Source of the DNA: Stigmatella ashevillena
GTDB taxonomy: Bacteria; Myxococcota; Myxococcia; Myxococcales; Myxococcaceae
Direction of reading: 5' to 3'
Length of the DNA stretch: 64,000 nucleotides
Assembly (NCBI RefSeq): GCF_028368975.1
Contig: NZ_JAQNDM010000002.1
Coordinates: 5,078,425-5,142,424, forward strand
The first letter of the stretch is position 1; each line of letters opens with the position of its first letter. The notes beneath the pieces were generated by a model. The model saw only the letters and a program-made list of their open reading frames with translations, did no database searches and had not been told where the DNA came from. Below, piece by piece: positions 43,637 to 54,079 of the stretch. Made by a program: the position numbers and the translations under genes.

Positions 43637-43660
43637 CCGGCACCCCAGGTGGGGCGCCGG
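43637..43660 (-). promoter_or_regulatory. Strong intercistronic hairpin between atpE and atpF
   Basis: On the minus strand CCGGCGCCCC and GGGGTGCCGG form a 10-base stem with one G-U pair and a small loop, 20 bases after the atpE stop. No U-tract follows. It may protect the abundant atpE message or limit read-through into atpF. Confidence 0.5.
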
Positions 43661-43680
43661 ACCGGACCCGGGCGGAGCCC

Positions 43681-43911
43681 TTAGGTCTTGGTGGCCAGCA
43701 GGATGCAGACCACGAGCGCGAACAGCGTGGCGCCTTCGATGAGCGCCGCGGCGATGATCATCGTGGTGCGGATGTCGCCACCGGCGGCCGGCTGACGGCC
43801 CGTCGCGTCCATGGCGGCGGCGGCCAGCTTACCGATGCCGAGACCGGCACCGATGATGGAGAGGCCGGCACCGATACCAGCGGCCAGGAAGGCAAGAGCG
43901 AGGTTGGTCAT
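43681..43911 (-). CDS. atpE: ATP synthase Fo subunit c
   Basis: A 76-residue two-helix proteolipid. GAGLSIIGAGLGIGKLAAAAM is the first helix and loop approach; the loop GRQP and the second helix IEGATLFALVVCILL with the ion-carrying glutamate follow. The residues around the glutamate lack the Na+ ligands of sodium types, so it is probably proton-coupled. Many copies per complex are needed, which may explain the hairpins on both sides of the gene. Confidence 0.97.
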   Translation of the reverse strand: MTNLALAFLAAGIGAGLSIIGAGLGIGKLAAAAMDATGRQPAAGGDIRTTMIIAAALIEGATLFALVVCILLATKT

Positions 43912-43940
43912 GGGAGTGCTTCGTCTTTCTTCTTCAGGGA

Positions 43941-44001
43941 CCCACTTGTGGGGGGGTCGTTGTGTCCCTTTGGGACTACCTCCGGCGGACTTCCGTCCGC
44001 C
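43941..44001 (-). promoter_or_regulatory. Cluster of three hairpins between atpB and atpE
   Basis: The 131-base gap contains GGCGGAC/GTCCGCC (43984-44001; GGAA tetraloop on the transcribed strand), GTCCC/GGGAC (43964-43976) and CCCAC/GTGGG (43941-43952). They lie just before the atpE start. Such structures can stabilise the atpE message or tune its translation to give the high c-subunit ratio. Confidence 0.55.
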
Positions 44002-44042
44002 AGGTTCGGGTGGGAGCCCATGAGAGGGGCCCCCTCAACTCG

Positions 44043-45083
44043 TCAGGCGTGGGCCCGGCCATGGTCGTGGCTGGCGCCGCCCTCCTTGTGGCCGTGACCG
44101 GACTCGCCGTGCGCGTCATGGTGGTGGTGGCCCATGGCCACGCCCATGCCGATGAACAGCGCGGAGAGCATGGTGAAGACGTAGGCCTGCACGAAGGCCA
44201 CGAACAGCTCCAGCAGGTAGATGCCCATGGCGAAGGGCACGCTGACCAGCGCCACCGCAGGGTGGCCGAGCATGAAGATGAGGCCCAGCAGGAAGAACAG
44301 GACGATGTGGCCCGCCAGCATGTTGGCGAACAGACGCATCGTGAGGGCGAAGGGCTTGGTGAACAGGCCCAGGATTTCCACCGGAATCATGATGGGCCAC
44401 AGCCACGGGGCCACGCCGCCCGTCAGGTGGCCCAGGTAGCCGCCCAGGCCCGCGGCGCGGATGCCCGCCGCCTGCGTGAGGACGAAGGTACAGATCGCCA
44501 GACCGCAGGTGATGGCCAGGTTGCCGGTGGCCGTCGCCATCCAGGGCACCAGGCCCAGCATGTTCATGAAGAGGATGAAGAAGAACGCGGTGAGCAGGTA
44601 GGGCACGTACCGCGGCCCCTCCTCCTTGCCGATGTTCTTGATGGCCAGCTCGTCCCGGACGAAGACGATGAGCATCTCGAACATGTTGGCGCCCACCCCG
44701 CGCGGCACCAGCTTGCTCTTGTCCCGGTTGCTGAAGCCCAGAACGAAGAGGATGAGCAGCGCCGCGGCCAGCCACATCATCACCGTGTGCTTGGTGATGG
44801 ACAGGTCCAGGCAGCCGGCGCCCAGCCCCGGAATCACCTGGCCGTGGTCCGTGCTCACCGGCGCGCACGCCCCCTCGTGGAAGGGGATGAGAATCTCGGG
44901 CAGGTGGATGGACTTGTGCTCGTGGCTGAGGGGAATCTCGAACTCGTACTCGTGCGAGTCCGACACGTGGTGGAGGATGTAGCCGGCCACGTCCTCCTTG
45001 TGCTCGCCGCCCTCCGCCGCGGCACCCGCGGCGAGCGCGGAGCCCGCGATCAGACTGGCGAACAGAACCATTGCCTTGCGCAT
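44043..45083 (-). CDS. atpB: ATP synthase Fo subunit a
   Basis: A 346-residue membrane protein forming the proton half-channels. The essential arginine is in [16 protein letters not shown], and [19 protein letters not shown] is the conserved last helix. It has a cleavable-looking N-terminal signal ([17 protein letters not shown]), an extra periplasmic domain of about 90 residues, and a His-rich tail ([19 protein letters not shown]), longer than typical a subunits. The ATG overlaps the stop of the preceding atpI-like gene by one base (TGATG). Confidence 0.95.
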   Translation of the reverse strand: MRKAMVLFASLIAGSALAAGAAAEGGEHKEDVAGYILHHVSDSHEYEFEIPLSHEHKSIHLPEILIPFHEGACAPVSTDHGQVIPGLGAGCLDLSITKHTVMMWLAAALLILFVLGFSNRDKSKLVPRGVGANMFEMLIVFVRDELAIKNIGKEEGPRYVPYLLTAFFFILFMNMLGLVPWMATATGNLAITCGLAICTFVLTQAAGIRAAGLGGYLGHLTGGVAPWLWPIMIPVEILGLFTKPFALTMRLFANMLAGHIVLFFLLGLIFMLGHPAVALVSVPFAMGIYLLELFVAFVQAYVFTMLSALFIGMGVAMGHHHHDAHGESGHGHKEGGASHDHGRAHA

Positions 45084-45481
45084 CACTCGCCTCCGCTGGA
45101 CGCCTTTTTCGAGGCGGCCAACACGTAGCTGACCTCTACCCACTGCAGCACGACGTACACACCGAAGAAACCCACGACGAACGCCGCCGCCGGCAAGCCC
45201 CGCGACACCATCGCGTACAACCCCGCCCCCACCGCCACCGCCCGCAGGGCGAACACCAACCCCACCGCCTTGAGCGCCGCCTGGAGGCTGCGCCGCACCG
45301 CCCACCGCTTCAGCACCAGGGACACCACCCCGGTCATCCCCGCCATCCCCGCGCCCCACAGCGCCGCCCACCGCGTCTCCGGCACCACCGGCAGCGCCGC
45401 CGCCAGTGCTACCCCCACCCCTACCACCCCCGCGGCCACCAGCGCATGGTTCTGGAAGGATTCCTCCGCGGGCCCCTTCAC
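45083..45481 (-). CDS. atpI: ATP synthase subunit I-like membrane protein
   Basis: A 132-residue protein with four membrane helices in the position of AtpI, an assembly or ion-handling factor for Fo. Start GTG at 45481 overlaps the atpZ stop (GTGA). It is placed by context and topology rather than by strong sequence signature. Confidence 0.75.
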   Translation of the reverse strand: MKGPAEESFQNHALVAAGVVGVGVALAAALPVVPETRWAALWGAGMAGMTGVVSLVLKRWAVRRSLQAALKAVGLVFALRAVAVGAGLYAMVSRGLPAAAFVVGFFGVYVVLQWVEVSYVLAASKKASSGGE

Positions 45482-45744
45482 CGCTGCTTCCCCAACCGCG
45501 TCATCTCGTGGAGGAAGGCGTAGAACCCCACGCAAATCCCCACCAGGCTCAGCCCCACCAGCAACCAGGGCTGTGTCCCCCACCACCGGTCCAGCCAATA
45601 CCCTCCCAGCACCCCCACCACCGCCCCGCCCACCAGCTTCCACACCGCCGAGATGTACGGCGTCGCCGCCCTCATCTGCCGAGCCGTGGGCGACAGCTCA
45701 CTTCCCGGCTCCCGGGGCGTCTTGTCCTGGGGCTCTTGTGCCAT
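45478..45744 (-). CDS. atpZ: AtpZ/AtpI-family small membrane protein
   Basis: An 88-residue protein with a soluble start and two helices ([22 protein letters not shown], quoted in part; [16 protein letters not shown]). The GYWLDRW motif is characteristic of AtpZ-type proteins at the head of Fo operons. First gene of the Fo cluster; the 270-base region to the histidine kinase contains the divergent promoters. Confidence 0.85.
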   Translation of the reverse strand: MAQEPQDKTPREPGSELSPTARQMRAATPYISAVWKLVGGAVVGVLGGYWLDRWWGTQPWLLVGLSLVGICVGFYAFLHEMTRLGKQR

Positions 45745-46014
45745 CGGACGCCTTCCCCGCTCCCGGTCCAGATTCAGACTCCACGCGCGCCGGCCGCTTA
45801 GCACTGAAGACGCGGCCTGCGCAACCGCTACGCTCGGCGCCCCGGGGAGCCCCTCGAAGGACCTGTAATCCCATTGGAAAGCCGGGGGGGCCCACCGCCG
45901 GGCGAGAAGGCTCCGGGCTCCTGTGCCCGGACGCCGCCCGACCGGCACGAGGGCTCGGCCCGGGGTCGGCTTCCCCTCTACGGGCCAGGGGTGCCATCTT
46001 TCAAGGCCGTGACG

Positions 46015-48636
<2,622 letters not shown>

Positions 48637-48675
48637 AGAGGGCCCGCCGCGCGCCAGGGCCGTGCGCTGGAAACG

Positions 48676-49311
48676 TCAGCTCTGGTCGGACGCCGACTCG
48701 CGCCGCCGCACCGAACCCATCACGTAGTCGATCCACCGGTTGCTGATGCCGAAGTTTCGGTCCGGGCAGGCGAAGTGGTGCGCCATGTGGTGCGCGCGCA
48801 GCGCCTTGCCCCACGCCGTGCGCGGCTTGAGGAAGTGCAGTGCCCAGTGGGTGGTGTCGTAGAAGAGGTAGGTCGCGACGATGCCGCAATAGTACGGCAG
48901 CGTGACGGCGGGCTTGCCCACCAGCCACAGCCCTCCGCCGATGAGCAACGCCAGGGGAATGCTCGCCCCCAGCGGCATCACCAACCGGTGCGGATCATCC
49001 GGATACTGATGATGGTAGCCATGCGCGATGAAGTGGAACTTCTTGGCCAGACGGCCCTTCCCCTCCCAATGGAAGAGGAAGCGATGAATGGCGTACTCCA
49101 TCAGGAACCAGGTGAGGGCTCCCGCGGCGAACCCCTCGACCGCCAGCAGCGGCCGGGTCGTCCCAGTCCACAGGCCCCAGCCCATCAGGCCCACCACCAC
49201 GGGGAGGTAGACGATGGCGGGGGTCGCGGGATGAATCCTCGAGCAGAACTCGAGGAAGGCATTGTCGAACATCCTGCCCGATACGTGGCGTGTGTACTCG
49301 TCGTTCTTCAT
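48676..49311 (-). CDS. Fatty acid hydroxylase superfamily protein (FA2H/Scs7-like)
   Basis: A 211-residue membrane protein with four helices and the His clusters of diiron hydroxylases: EYAIHRFLFH, FHFIAHGYHHQYPDDPHRL and HHMAHHFACPD. The HxxxH / HGxHHxxPxDxxRLVxPP pattern resembles fatty acid 2-hydroxylases. Myxobacteria contain 2-hydroxy fatty acids in membrane and signalling lipids, so this is a plausible source. It is monocistronic and divergent from yebC. Confidence 0.85.
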   Translation of the reverse strand: MKNDEYTRHVSGRMFDNAFLEFCSRIHPATPAIVYLPVVVGLMGWGLWTGTTRPLLAVEGFAAGALTWFLMEYAIHRFLFHWEGKGRLAKKFHFIAHGYHHQYPDDPHRLVMPLGASIPLALLIGGGLWLVGKPAVTLPYYCGIVATYLFYDTTHWALHFLKPRTAWGKALRAHHMAHHFACPDRNFGISNRWIDYVMGSVRRRESASDQS

Positions 49312-49354
49312 GGCGGCACAATGGACCGTTCGTCGAACTCCGTGCTCCGGCCCC

Positions 49355-49396
49355 AGACACGGGGGGTGTCTATATACCCTTTCTCCAGGAGAAGGG
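49355..49396 (+). promoter_or_regulatory. Two small hairpins upstream of yebC
   Basis: AGACAC/GTGTCT (49355-49371) and a bulged CCCTTTCTCC/GGAGAAGGG (49377-49396) flank a TATATA stretch in the 201-base divergent region. They may be promoter or leader elements for yebC; no T-tract follows. Confidence 0.3.
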
Positions 49397-49512
49397 TTGT
49401 GTCGACGTGCTTTGAATGACGCGCTGCATCATGACTGACTTCCTTCTGTTCACATCCATGAGGAGCGCACCGGGGGGCGCCTCGGCCCCCTGAATCTGCT
49501 AGGAGCCCTGCC

Positions 49513-50211
49513 ATGGGCGCACAGTGGAAGCACAAGGGGCGTACCGAGAACGCCGCCGCCAAGGGGAAGGTCTTCACCAAGCTGGTGAAGGAGATCATGG
49601 TCGCCGCCAAGGGCGGACCGGATCCCAGCGCCAATGCACGGCTGCGCATGGCCGTGGACGCGGCGCGCAAGGCCTCGATGCCGCGCGACACCCTGGAGCG
49701 CGCCATCAAGAAGGGCTCGGGCCAGCTCGATGAGCAGGTCAACTACGAGCTGATCACCTACGAGGGGTTCGCGCCCCACCAGGTGCCCGTCATCGTCGAG
49801 TGCCTCACCGAGAACAAGAACCGCACCGCCACCAACATCCGGATGCTGTTCCGCAAGGGACAGCTCGCCTCCAGCGGCGCGGTGTCCTGGGACTTCAACC
49901 GCCTGGGCGTCATCGAAGCCTCGCCGCCCGCGGCGGACGCCGACGCCGAGACCGCCGCCATCGAAGCCGGGGCCCAGGATGTGGAAAAGGGCGAGGAGGG
50001 CGGGGCCCGCTTCCTCACCGCGCCGACCGACCTGGACGCCGTGAGCCGCGCGCTCAGCGGCCAGGGCTGGACGGTGAGCGCCTCGAACCTGTCCTGGATC
50101 GCCAAGAACCCGGTTCAGCTCGAGGCAGAAGCGCGCGGCGAGGTGGAGTCCTTCCTCGAGGCGATCGACGAAGACGACGACGTGCAGAACATCTTCGTCG
50201 GCCTGCGCTGA
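49513..50211 (+). CDS. YebC/PmpR family protein
   Basis: A 232-residue protein of the YebC family: [59 protein letters not shown] and [17 protein letters not shown]. Recent work ties members of the family to translation of proline stretches as well as to transcription. The start sequence is closer to the YeeN-type branch. TAGGAG precedes the ATG. Its TGA stop is immediately followed by the TCA of the convergent gene. Confidence 0.93.
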   Translation: MGAQWKHKGRTENAAAKGKVFTKLVKEIMVAAKGGPDPSANARLRMAVDAARKASMPRDTLERAIKKGSGQLDEQVNYELITYEGFAPHQVPVIVECLTENKNRTATNIRMLFRKGQLASSGAVSWDFNRLGVIEASPPAADADAETAAIEAGAQDVEKGEEGGARFLTAPTDLDAVSRALSGQGWTVSASNLSWIAKNPVQLEAEARGEVESFLEAIDEDDDVQNIFVGLR

Positions 50212-50586
50212 TCACATGCTGTCGGCAGACGCCGAGGACGACCGCGTCTCCAGCTCGTAGCTGTGCTCGGGGTTGTAGCCCATCACCCACAGGAACGGCA
50301 CGAGCAGGAAGACGCCGCCGATGCACGGGCCCACCTCGAACTGCTCGTTGCGCGAGATGACGGTCTCGAAATCCTCGTAGCCCTCTTTCTTGAGCCTCAC
50401 GCGGGTCGAAGAGCCCACCGTCTTCGTGTCCGAGTGGGTGTAGGGCGTCGAGCCCACCCGGCTCCCGTCGATGTAGACGGCCGCTCCGGAAGGCTCGCTG
50501 CGGATGAGGGTCGAGCTGGTGCACCCCACGGAGAAGGTGAGCAGCAGAGAGGCCGCCACGAGGCGCTTCATGAAGCGTTCATTCAT
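50212..50586 (-). CDS. PEGA-domain lipoprotein
   Basis: A 124-residue lipoprotein precursor: signal and lipobox LVAASLLLTFSVGC, then a PEGA beta-sandwich (SEPSGAAVYIDGSRVGSTPY, VRLKKEGYEDFE) and a hydrophobic hairpin (GGVFLLVPFLWVMGYN). ATG at 50586 has AAAGG 9 bases upstream. Likely anchored in the envelope; function unknown. It abuts the yebC stop without any spacer. Confidence 0.8.
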   Translation of the reverse strand: MNERFMKRLVAASLLLTFSVGCTSSTLIRSEPSGAAVYIDGSRVGSTPYTHSDTKTVGSSTRVRLKKEGYEDFETVISRNEQFEVGPCIGGVFLLVPFLWVMGYNPEHSYELETRSSSASADSM

Positions 50587-50620
50587 GAACATATGCCTTT
50601 GGGATAGTATGCCCCCCTCC

Positions 50621-51034
50621 ATGCTGTCAATTTCCCCCCTGCTCATCGCCTGGGTGCTGGCAGTCCCGCCCCCTCCTTTTGGAGATGCGCGTCATCCGGT
50701 GACGCGCGAGGTGGCCCGGGTCCATTCCGCCTCCGCCCCGCGCGGGGCGTCGATGGGAGCTACGACAGACAGCCATTTTCTGGGCGTGGCCTACCGTTTC
50801 TATCAAACCGTCGTGACGCCCATGGACGGGCCCCGCTGCTCGCACCGGCCCACCTGCTCGGCGTATGCGCGGCAGGCCATCGCGCGGCATGGACTGGTGG
50901 GACTCTGGCTGACTTATGACCGGCTGCTGCGCGATGCCCGCTCGTCACAGGTCCGGCCCCTGCCCGTGGCCCTCGAGCACGGCCGGCTCGTGTATCTGGA
51001 TCCCCTGGAGGAGAGCACGTTCTGGTTACCCTGA
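50621..51034 (+). CDS. yidD: YidD-like membrane protein insertion efficiency factor with extended start
   Basis: A 137-residue protein. FYQTVVTPMDGPRCSHRPTCSAYARQAI and HGLVGLWLTYDRLLR (quoted in parts) match YidD, including the paired cysteines. Standard YidD is about 70-85 residues and sits between rnpA and yidC; this copy is longer, has an N-terminal hydrophobic leader, and sits with a TPR gene, so it is a paralogue with perhaps another role. The start codon is uncertain (50621 or 50609). Confidence 0.75.
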   Translation: MLSISPLLIAWVLAVPPPPFGDARHPVTREVARVHSASAPRGASMGATTDSHFLGVAYRFYQTVVTPMDGPRCSHRPTCSAYARQAIARHGLVGLWLTYDRLLRDARSSQVRPLPVALEHGRLVYLDPLEESTFWLP

Positions 51035-51036
51035 CC

Positions 51037-51873
51037 TTGCTGGCCCTGGCACTCGCGGGAGCCCCCGAGACGGATGCGCAACTGGGCTTCGCCAGCGCGC
51101 TGCACGCCGAGGGCGACTATTACCGCGCGATCGGCGAGTACAAACGCTTTCTCTACCTGTACCCAGACGAGCCCCGGGCGGATGAGGCCCGGCTCTCCAT
51201 TGGCCGAGCCTATGCGCAGGGCGGACAGGCCGAAGCCGCCGAGGCCTACTTCCTGTCCCTGTCTGGAACCTCCCCGGAGTGGCGTTCCCTGTCGATGCTG
51301 GAGATCGGCTGGGCTCGCGCCGTGGCGGGCCGTCCCGAGGCGGCGGTCCTGTCGCTCAAAGCCTTTCTCCGGGAACCCAGTTCCCAGGCGGGGGACAACG
51401 CGAACCGCGCACGCTATCTGCTGGGCTGGTCCCTGATGGAGCTGGGCCAGGGAAACGAGGCCGCGCAGGCGTTTGCCTCCATCCCCCCCTTTCCTGAGCA
51501 AGGGCAGCTCACCGAGGCCGCCCGGAGCTGGGGCGCCCTGCCTCGCAAGTCGCCCGTCCTGGCCGGCGTCCTGTCTCTCATCCCAGGGGCCGGACACGTC
51601 TATATCGGAGAGCCCGTGGTGGGGCTCGCGGCCCTGGCCTGGAACGGCCTCTTCTCCTTCGCGCTCTACGAGTCCATCCGCCAGGAGCAGTTGGGCATCG
51701 CGGTGCTCCTGGGGGCGCTCGAGTCGCTCTGGTACACGGGCACGATCTTCGGCGCCGTCAGCGGGGCGCAGAAGTACAACCGGGACGTCCGGTGGAAGGC
51801 GCTCGATGCGCTGCGCCTGAGCGCCCATGATCGCCCGGAGCGCTGGCCACCCGAGGCGCCCGTCTCCCACTGA
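51037..51873 (+). CDS. TPR-repeat protein with C-terminal membrane segments
   Basis: A 278-residue protein starting at a TTG 2 bases after yidD; no ATG or GTG fits, so the start is uncertain. N-terminal short hydrophobic stretch, then TPR-like repeats (GDYYRAIGEYKRFLYLYP, ADEARLSIGRAYAQGGQAEA), then two to three helices with SLIPGAGHVYIGEPVVGLAAL, a TM2-like motif. It resembles the YbgF/BamD-like scaffold fused to a TM2-like end. With yidD it may act in envelope protein assembly. Confidence 0.65.
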   Translation: MLALALAGAPETDAQLGFASALHAEGDYYRAIGEYKRFLYLYPDEPRADEARLSIGRAYAQGGQAEAAEAYFLSLSGTSPEWRSLSMLEIGWARAVAGRPEAAVLSLKAFLREPSSQAGDNANRARYLLGWSLMELGQGNEAAQAFASIPPFPEQGQLTEAARSWGALPRKSPVLAGVLSLIPGAGHVYIGEPVVGLAALAWNGLFSFALYESIRQEQLGIAVLLGALESLWYTGTIFGAVSGAQKYNRDVRWKALDALRLSAHDRPERWPPEAPVSH

Positions 51874-51979
51874 GCGAGGGACGGCGCCCAGCCGCTCGAT
51901 AGCCGACAGTCGCGCCGACAAATCCCTGCACGGCCTCCGGGCTCCAGGCACTTCTCGCGCTCACCTCGCGAGGAGCCCC

Positions 51980-52837
51980 ATGACTTGCCGCACCACCTTG
52001 ATGGTCCTGCTCTGTCTGTCCGCCGCCGCCCATGCCGAGGAGGAGGCCCCCACCGAGCCCTTCTTCCAGGTGCGCGCCGTGGGCGAGCTGGGCTTTCTGG
52101 ACGTGCATTCCAATACGATCCGCTATGGCCAGACGGGCTCCATCTTCCGCTTCACCGAGGAGGGCGGCCAGGACAACCTCCTGCTCTTCACCCGACTGAG
52201 CCTGGAGCTGTCCTGGCGTGGGCGGCACACCGCCGTGTTCCTGTATCAACCCCTGGATGCGCGCGGCGAGACGGTGCTGACCCGAGACATCACCTTCTTC
52301 GATGACATCTCCTTCCCCGCCGGCACGCCCTTGAACGTGCGCTATGCCTTTCCCTTCTGGCGGGCCAGCTACCTGTATGACTTCTTCTCCGGGCCGGACC
52401 ACGAGCTCTCCGTGGGCGCGTCCCTTCAGCTGCGCAACGCCACCTCCACGTTCACCTCGGCGGATGGCACCCGGCGCTGGTCCAGCCGGGACGTGGGGCC
52501 CGTGCCCATCCTCAAGGTCCGGGGGCGCTACACCTTCGGCTCGGGGGGGTGGCTGGGCATGGAAGTGGATGGCTTCTATGCCTCGGGCGGCCTCTTCAAC
52601 CGGGACAACGACGCGGACAGCTTCACCGGCGCCATCCTCGACGCCAGCGCGCGGGCGGGCATGCGGGTGACCCGCGAGGTGGATGTGTATCTCAACCTCC
52701 GCTACCTGGGCGGGGGCGCGCGCGGAACAGATGAGAAGGAAGCCGCCCAGGGGCTCGGCGACGGCTACAGCAGCAACTGGCTGAACACCGCCACCGTCTC
52801 CCTGGGCTTCCTCTACCGGCTGCCCACGGGCGGCTGA
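51980..52837 (+). CDS. Putative outer-membrane beta-barrel protein
   Basis: A 286-residue exported protein: signal peptide (LMVLLCLSAAAHA) and alternating beta strands such as TRLSLELSWRGRHTAVFLY and DVYLNLRYLGGG, ending TVSLGFLYRLPTGG. AGGAG precedes the ATG. No family recognised. Confidence 0.65.
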   Translation: MTCRTTLMVLLCLSAAAHAEEEAPTEPFFQVRAVGELGFLDVHSNTIRYGQTGSIFRFTEEGGQDNLLLFTRLSLELSWRGRHTAVFLYQPLDARGETVLTRDITFFDDISFPAGTPLNVRYAFPFWRASYLYDFFSGPDHELSVGASLQLRNATSTFTSADGTRRWSSRDVGPVPILKVRGRYTFGSGGWLGMEVDGFYASGGLFNRDNDADSFTGAILDASARAGMRVTREVDVYLNLRYLGGGARGTDEKEAAQGLGDGYSSNWLNTATVSLGFLYRLPTGG

Positions 52838-52862
52838 GCCGCCCCGCCCCGCCCCGCCTTGG

Positions 52863-54038
52863 CTACGGCTTCGGGCAGGACTTCTGGTCGGCCTCGAGCT
52901 GCTTCTGGGCGTTGGCGACATCCTGCTGGGTGAGCGCCACGGCCTCCTGGATCTTCGCCACCGCATCGGTCCACGCGGCATCCTGAACCTTCAACTCCTG
53001 GGCCGTGGCCAGCGATTGCTGATCCGCCTGGAGCTGGGCTTCGAGGGCACTCACCCACTTCGCATCGGCCGCCGTGAGCGCGGCGCACGCCGGGGCCAGC
53101 CCCGGGAGGAACTTCCGGCTCTTGGTCTTTTGCTGCTGAAGCACCAGGGCGTCATAGGCGCTGGCGGCGCTGGCGCGCACACCGAGGGCCAGGGTCGTCT
53201 CCGCCGTGCGCTGGTTGCGAACCAGTTCCCCCTGGAAGAAACGGAACTGGGGCGCCAGCCCCGGAGCGGGCGAGGTGGCCTTGGAATTGAAGTGATTGAA
53301 GGTGCGGACGAACTTCAGCCCCTCGGGAGTGGGCGTGACCGGCACCGCCGCCAGCTTCTGCTTGAGACAGGCGGCCAGGGCCTCTCCCTCCGGGCTTCCC
53401 GCGGGACCGAAGGAAACCTCCCCCGGGGTGGCTTGGTCCTTCACCAGTTGGACGGTGGCCTCGAGCGTGGGAGGCACCTGCGAGGCATAGGGCGCGTAGC
53501 AATCACACCACTGCGGCTGGCCCAGGCGCACCGCGCCCGAATAGTCCGAGGCGGCATGGGTCCCGAAGGTGACCGACAGGCTGCGTCCCTGCTCGTGGAG
53601 GAACTCGACCTCGGCGCTCACCGGCTGCGCCCCCTTGGAGAGGACCGTCAGGGGCACTGCGGCCTCCACGGCCTTGCGCACGCAAGCCTCGCCTTCGGGC
53701 GTGAGGTTCGTTCCCGTGAGGGTGTGCGCCACCTCCTGGTCCGAGGCGCTGGCCTTCAACAGCACGCGGCTGGTCTTCTCCGCACCGCGTGAGGTGGGCG
53801 CCACCAGGCACTCCATCACATACGGCCGCGTGGCCATGAGCGCGCCCACCAGGATGTTCGGATCCGTGGGCGCGGGCATCTGTCCGGCCTGAGGGGCCTG
53901 GCAGACGGCGATGTCGAAGGGAATCTGATTGGTGATGCGGACCGGCTCCGCGGGGGCGGGCCGGGTCACCTTCTTCAAGGGGGAGCAGGCGGAAACGGTC
54001 AGGACAGCGGAGGCCACGGCAATGCGTCGCAACAGCAT
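52863..54038 (-). CDS. Unknown lipoprotein with repeated carboxyl-terminal motif
   Basis: A 391-residue lipoprotein precursor (AVASAVLTVSAC lipobox). Motifs LTPEGEACVRKAVEAAVPL and SPEGEALAACLKQKLAAVPV look like a twice-repeated TonB C-terminal/AgmX-like pattern. The C-terminal 120 residues are a predicted coiled coil rich in Gln, Ala and Lys. Seven or so cysteines in the mature part. Start ATG at 54038 with GAGAGA 6 bases upstream. No known family. Confidence 0.6.
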   Translation of the reverse strand: MLLRRIAVASAVLTVSACSPLKKVTRPAPAEPVRITNQIPFDIAVCQAPQAGQMPAPTDPNILVGALMATRPYVMECLVAPTSRGAEKTSRVLLKASASDQEVAHTLTGTNLTPEGEACVRKAVEAAVPLTVLSKGAQPVSAEVEFLHEQGRSLSVTFGTHAASDYSGAVRLGQPQWCDCYAPYASQVPPTLEATVQLVKDQATPGEVSFGPAGSPEGEALAACLKQKLAAVPVTPTPEGLKFVRTFNHFNSKATSPAPGLAPQFRFFQGELVRNQRTAETTLALGVRASAASAYDALVLQQQKTKSRKFLPGLAPACAALTAADAKWVSALEAQLQADQQSLATAQELKVQDAAWTDAVAKIQEAVALTQQDVANAQKQLEADQKSCPKP

Positions 54039-54079
54039 GGGCAATCTCTCCCGGGTTCGGGGATGGGACGCCCCCTCTA

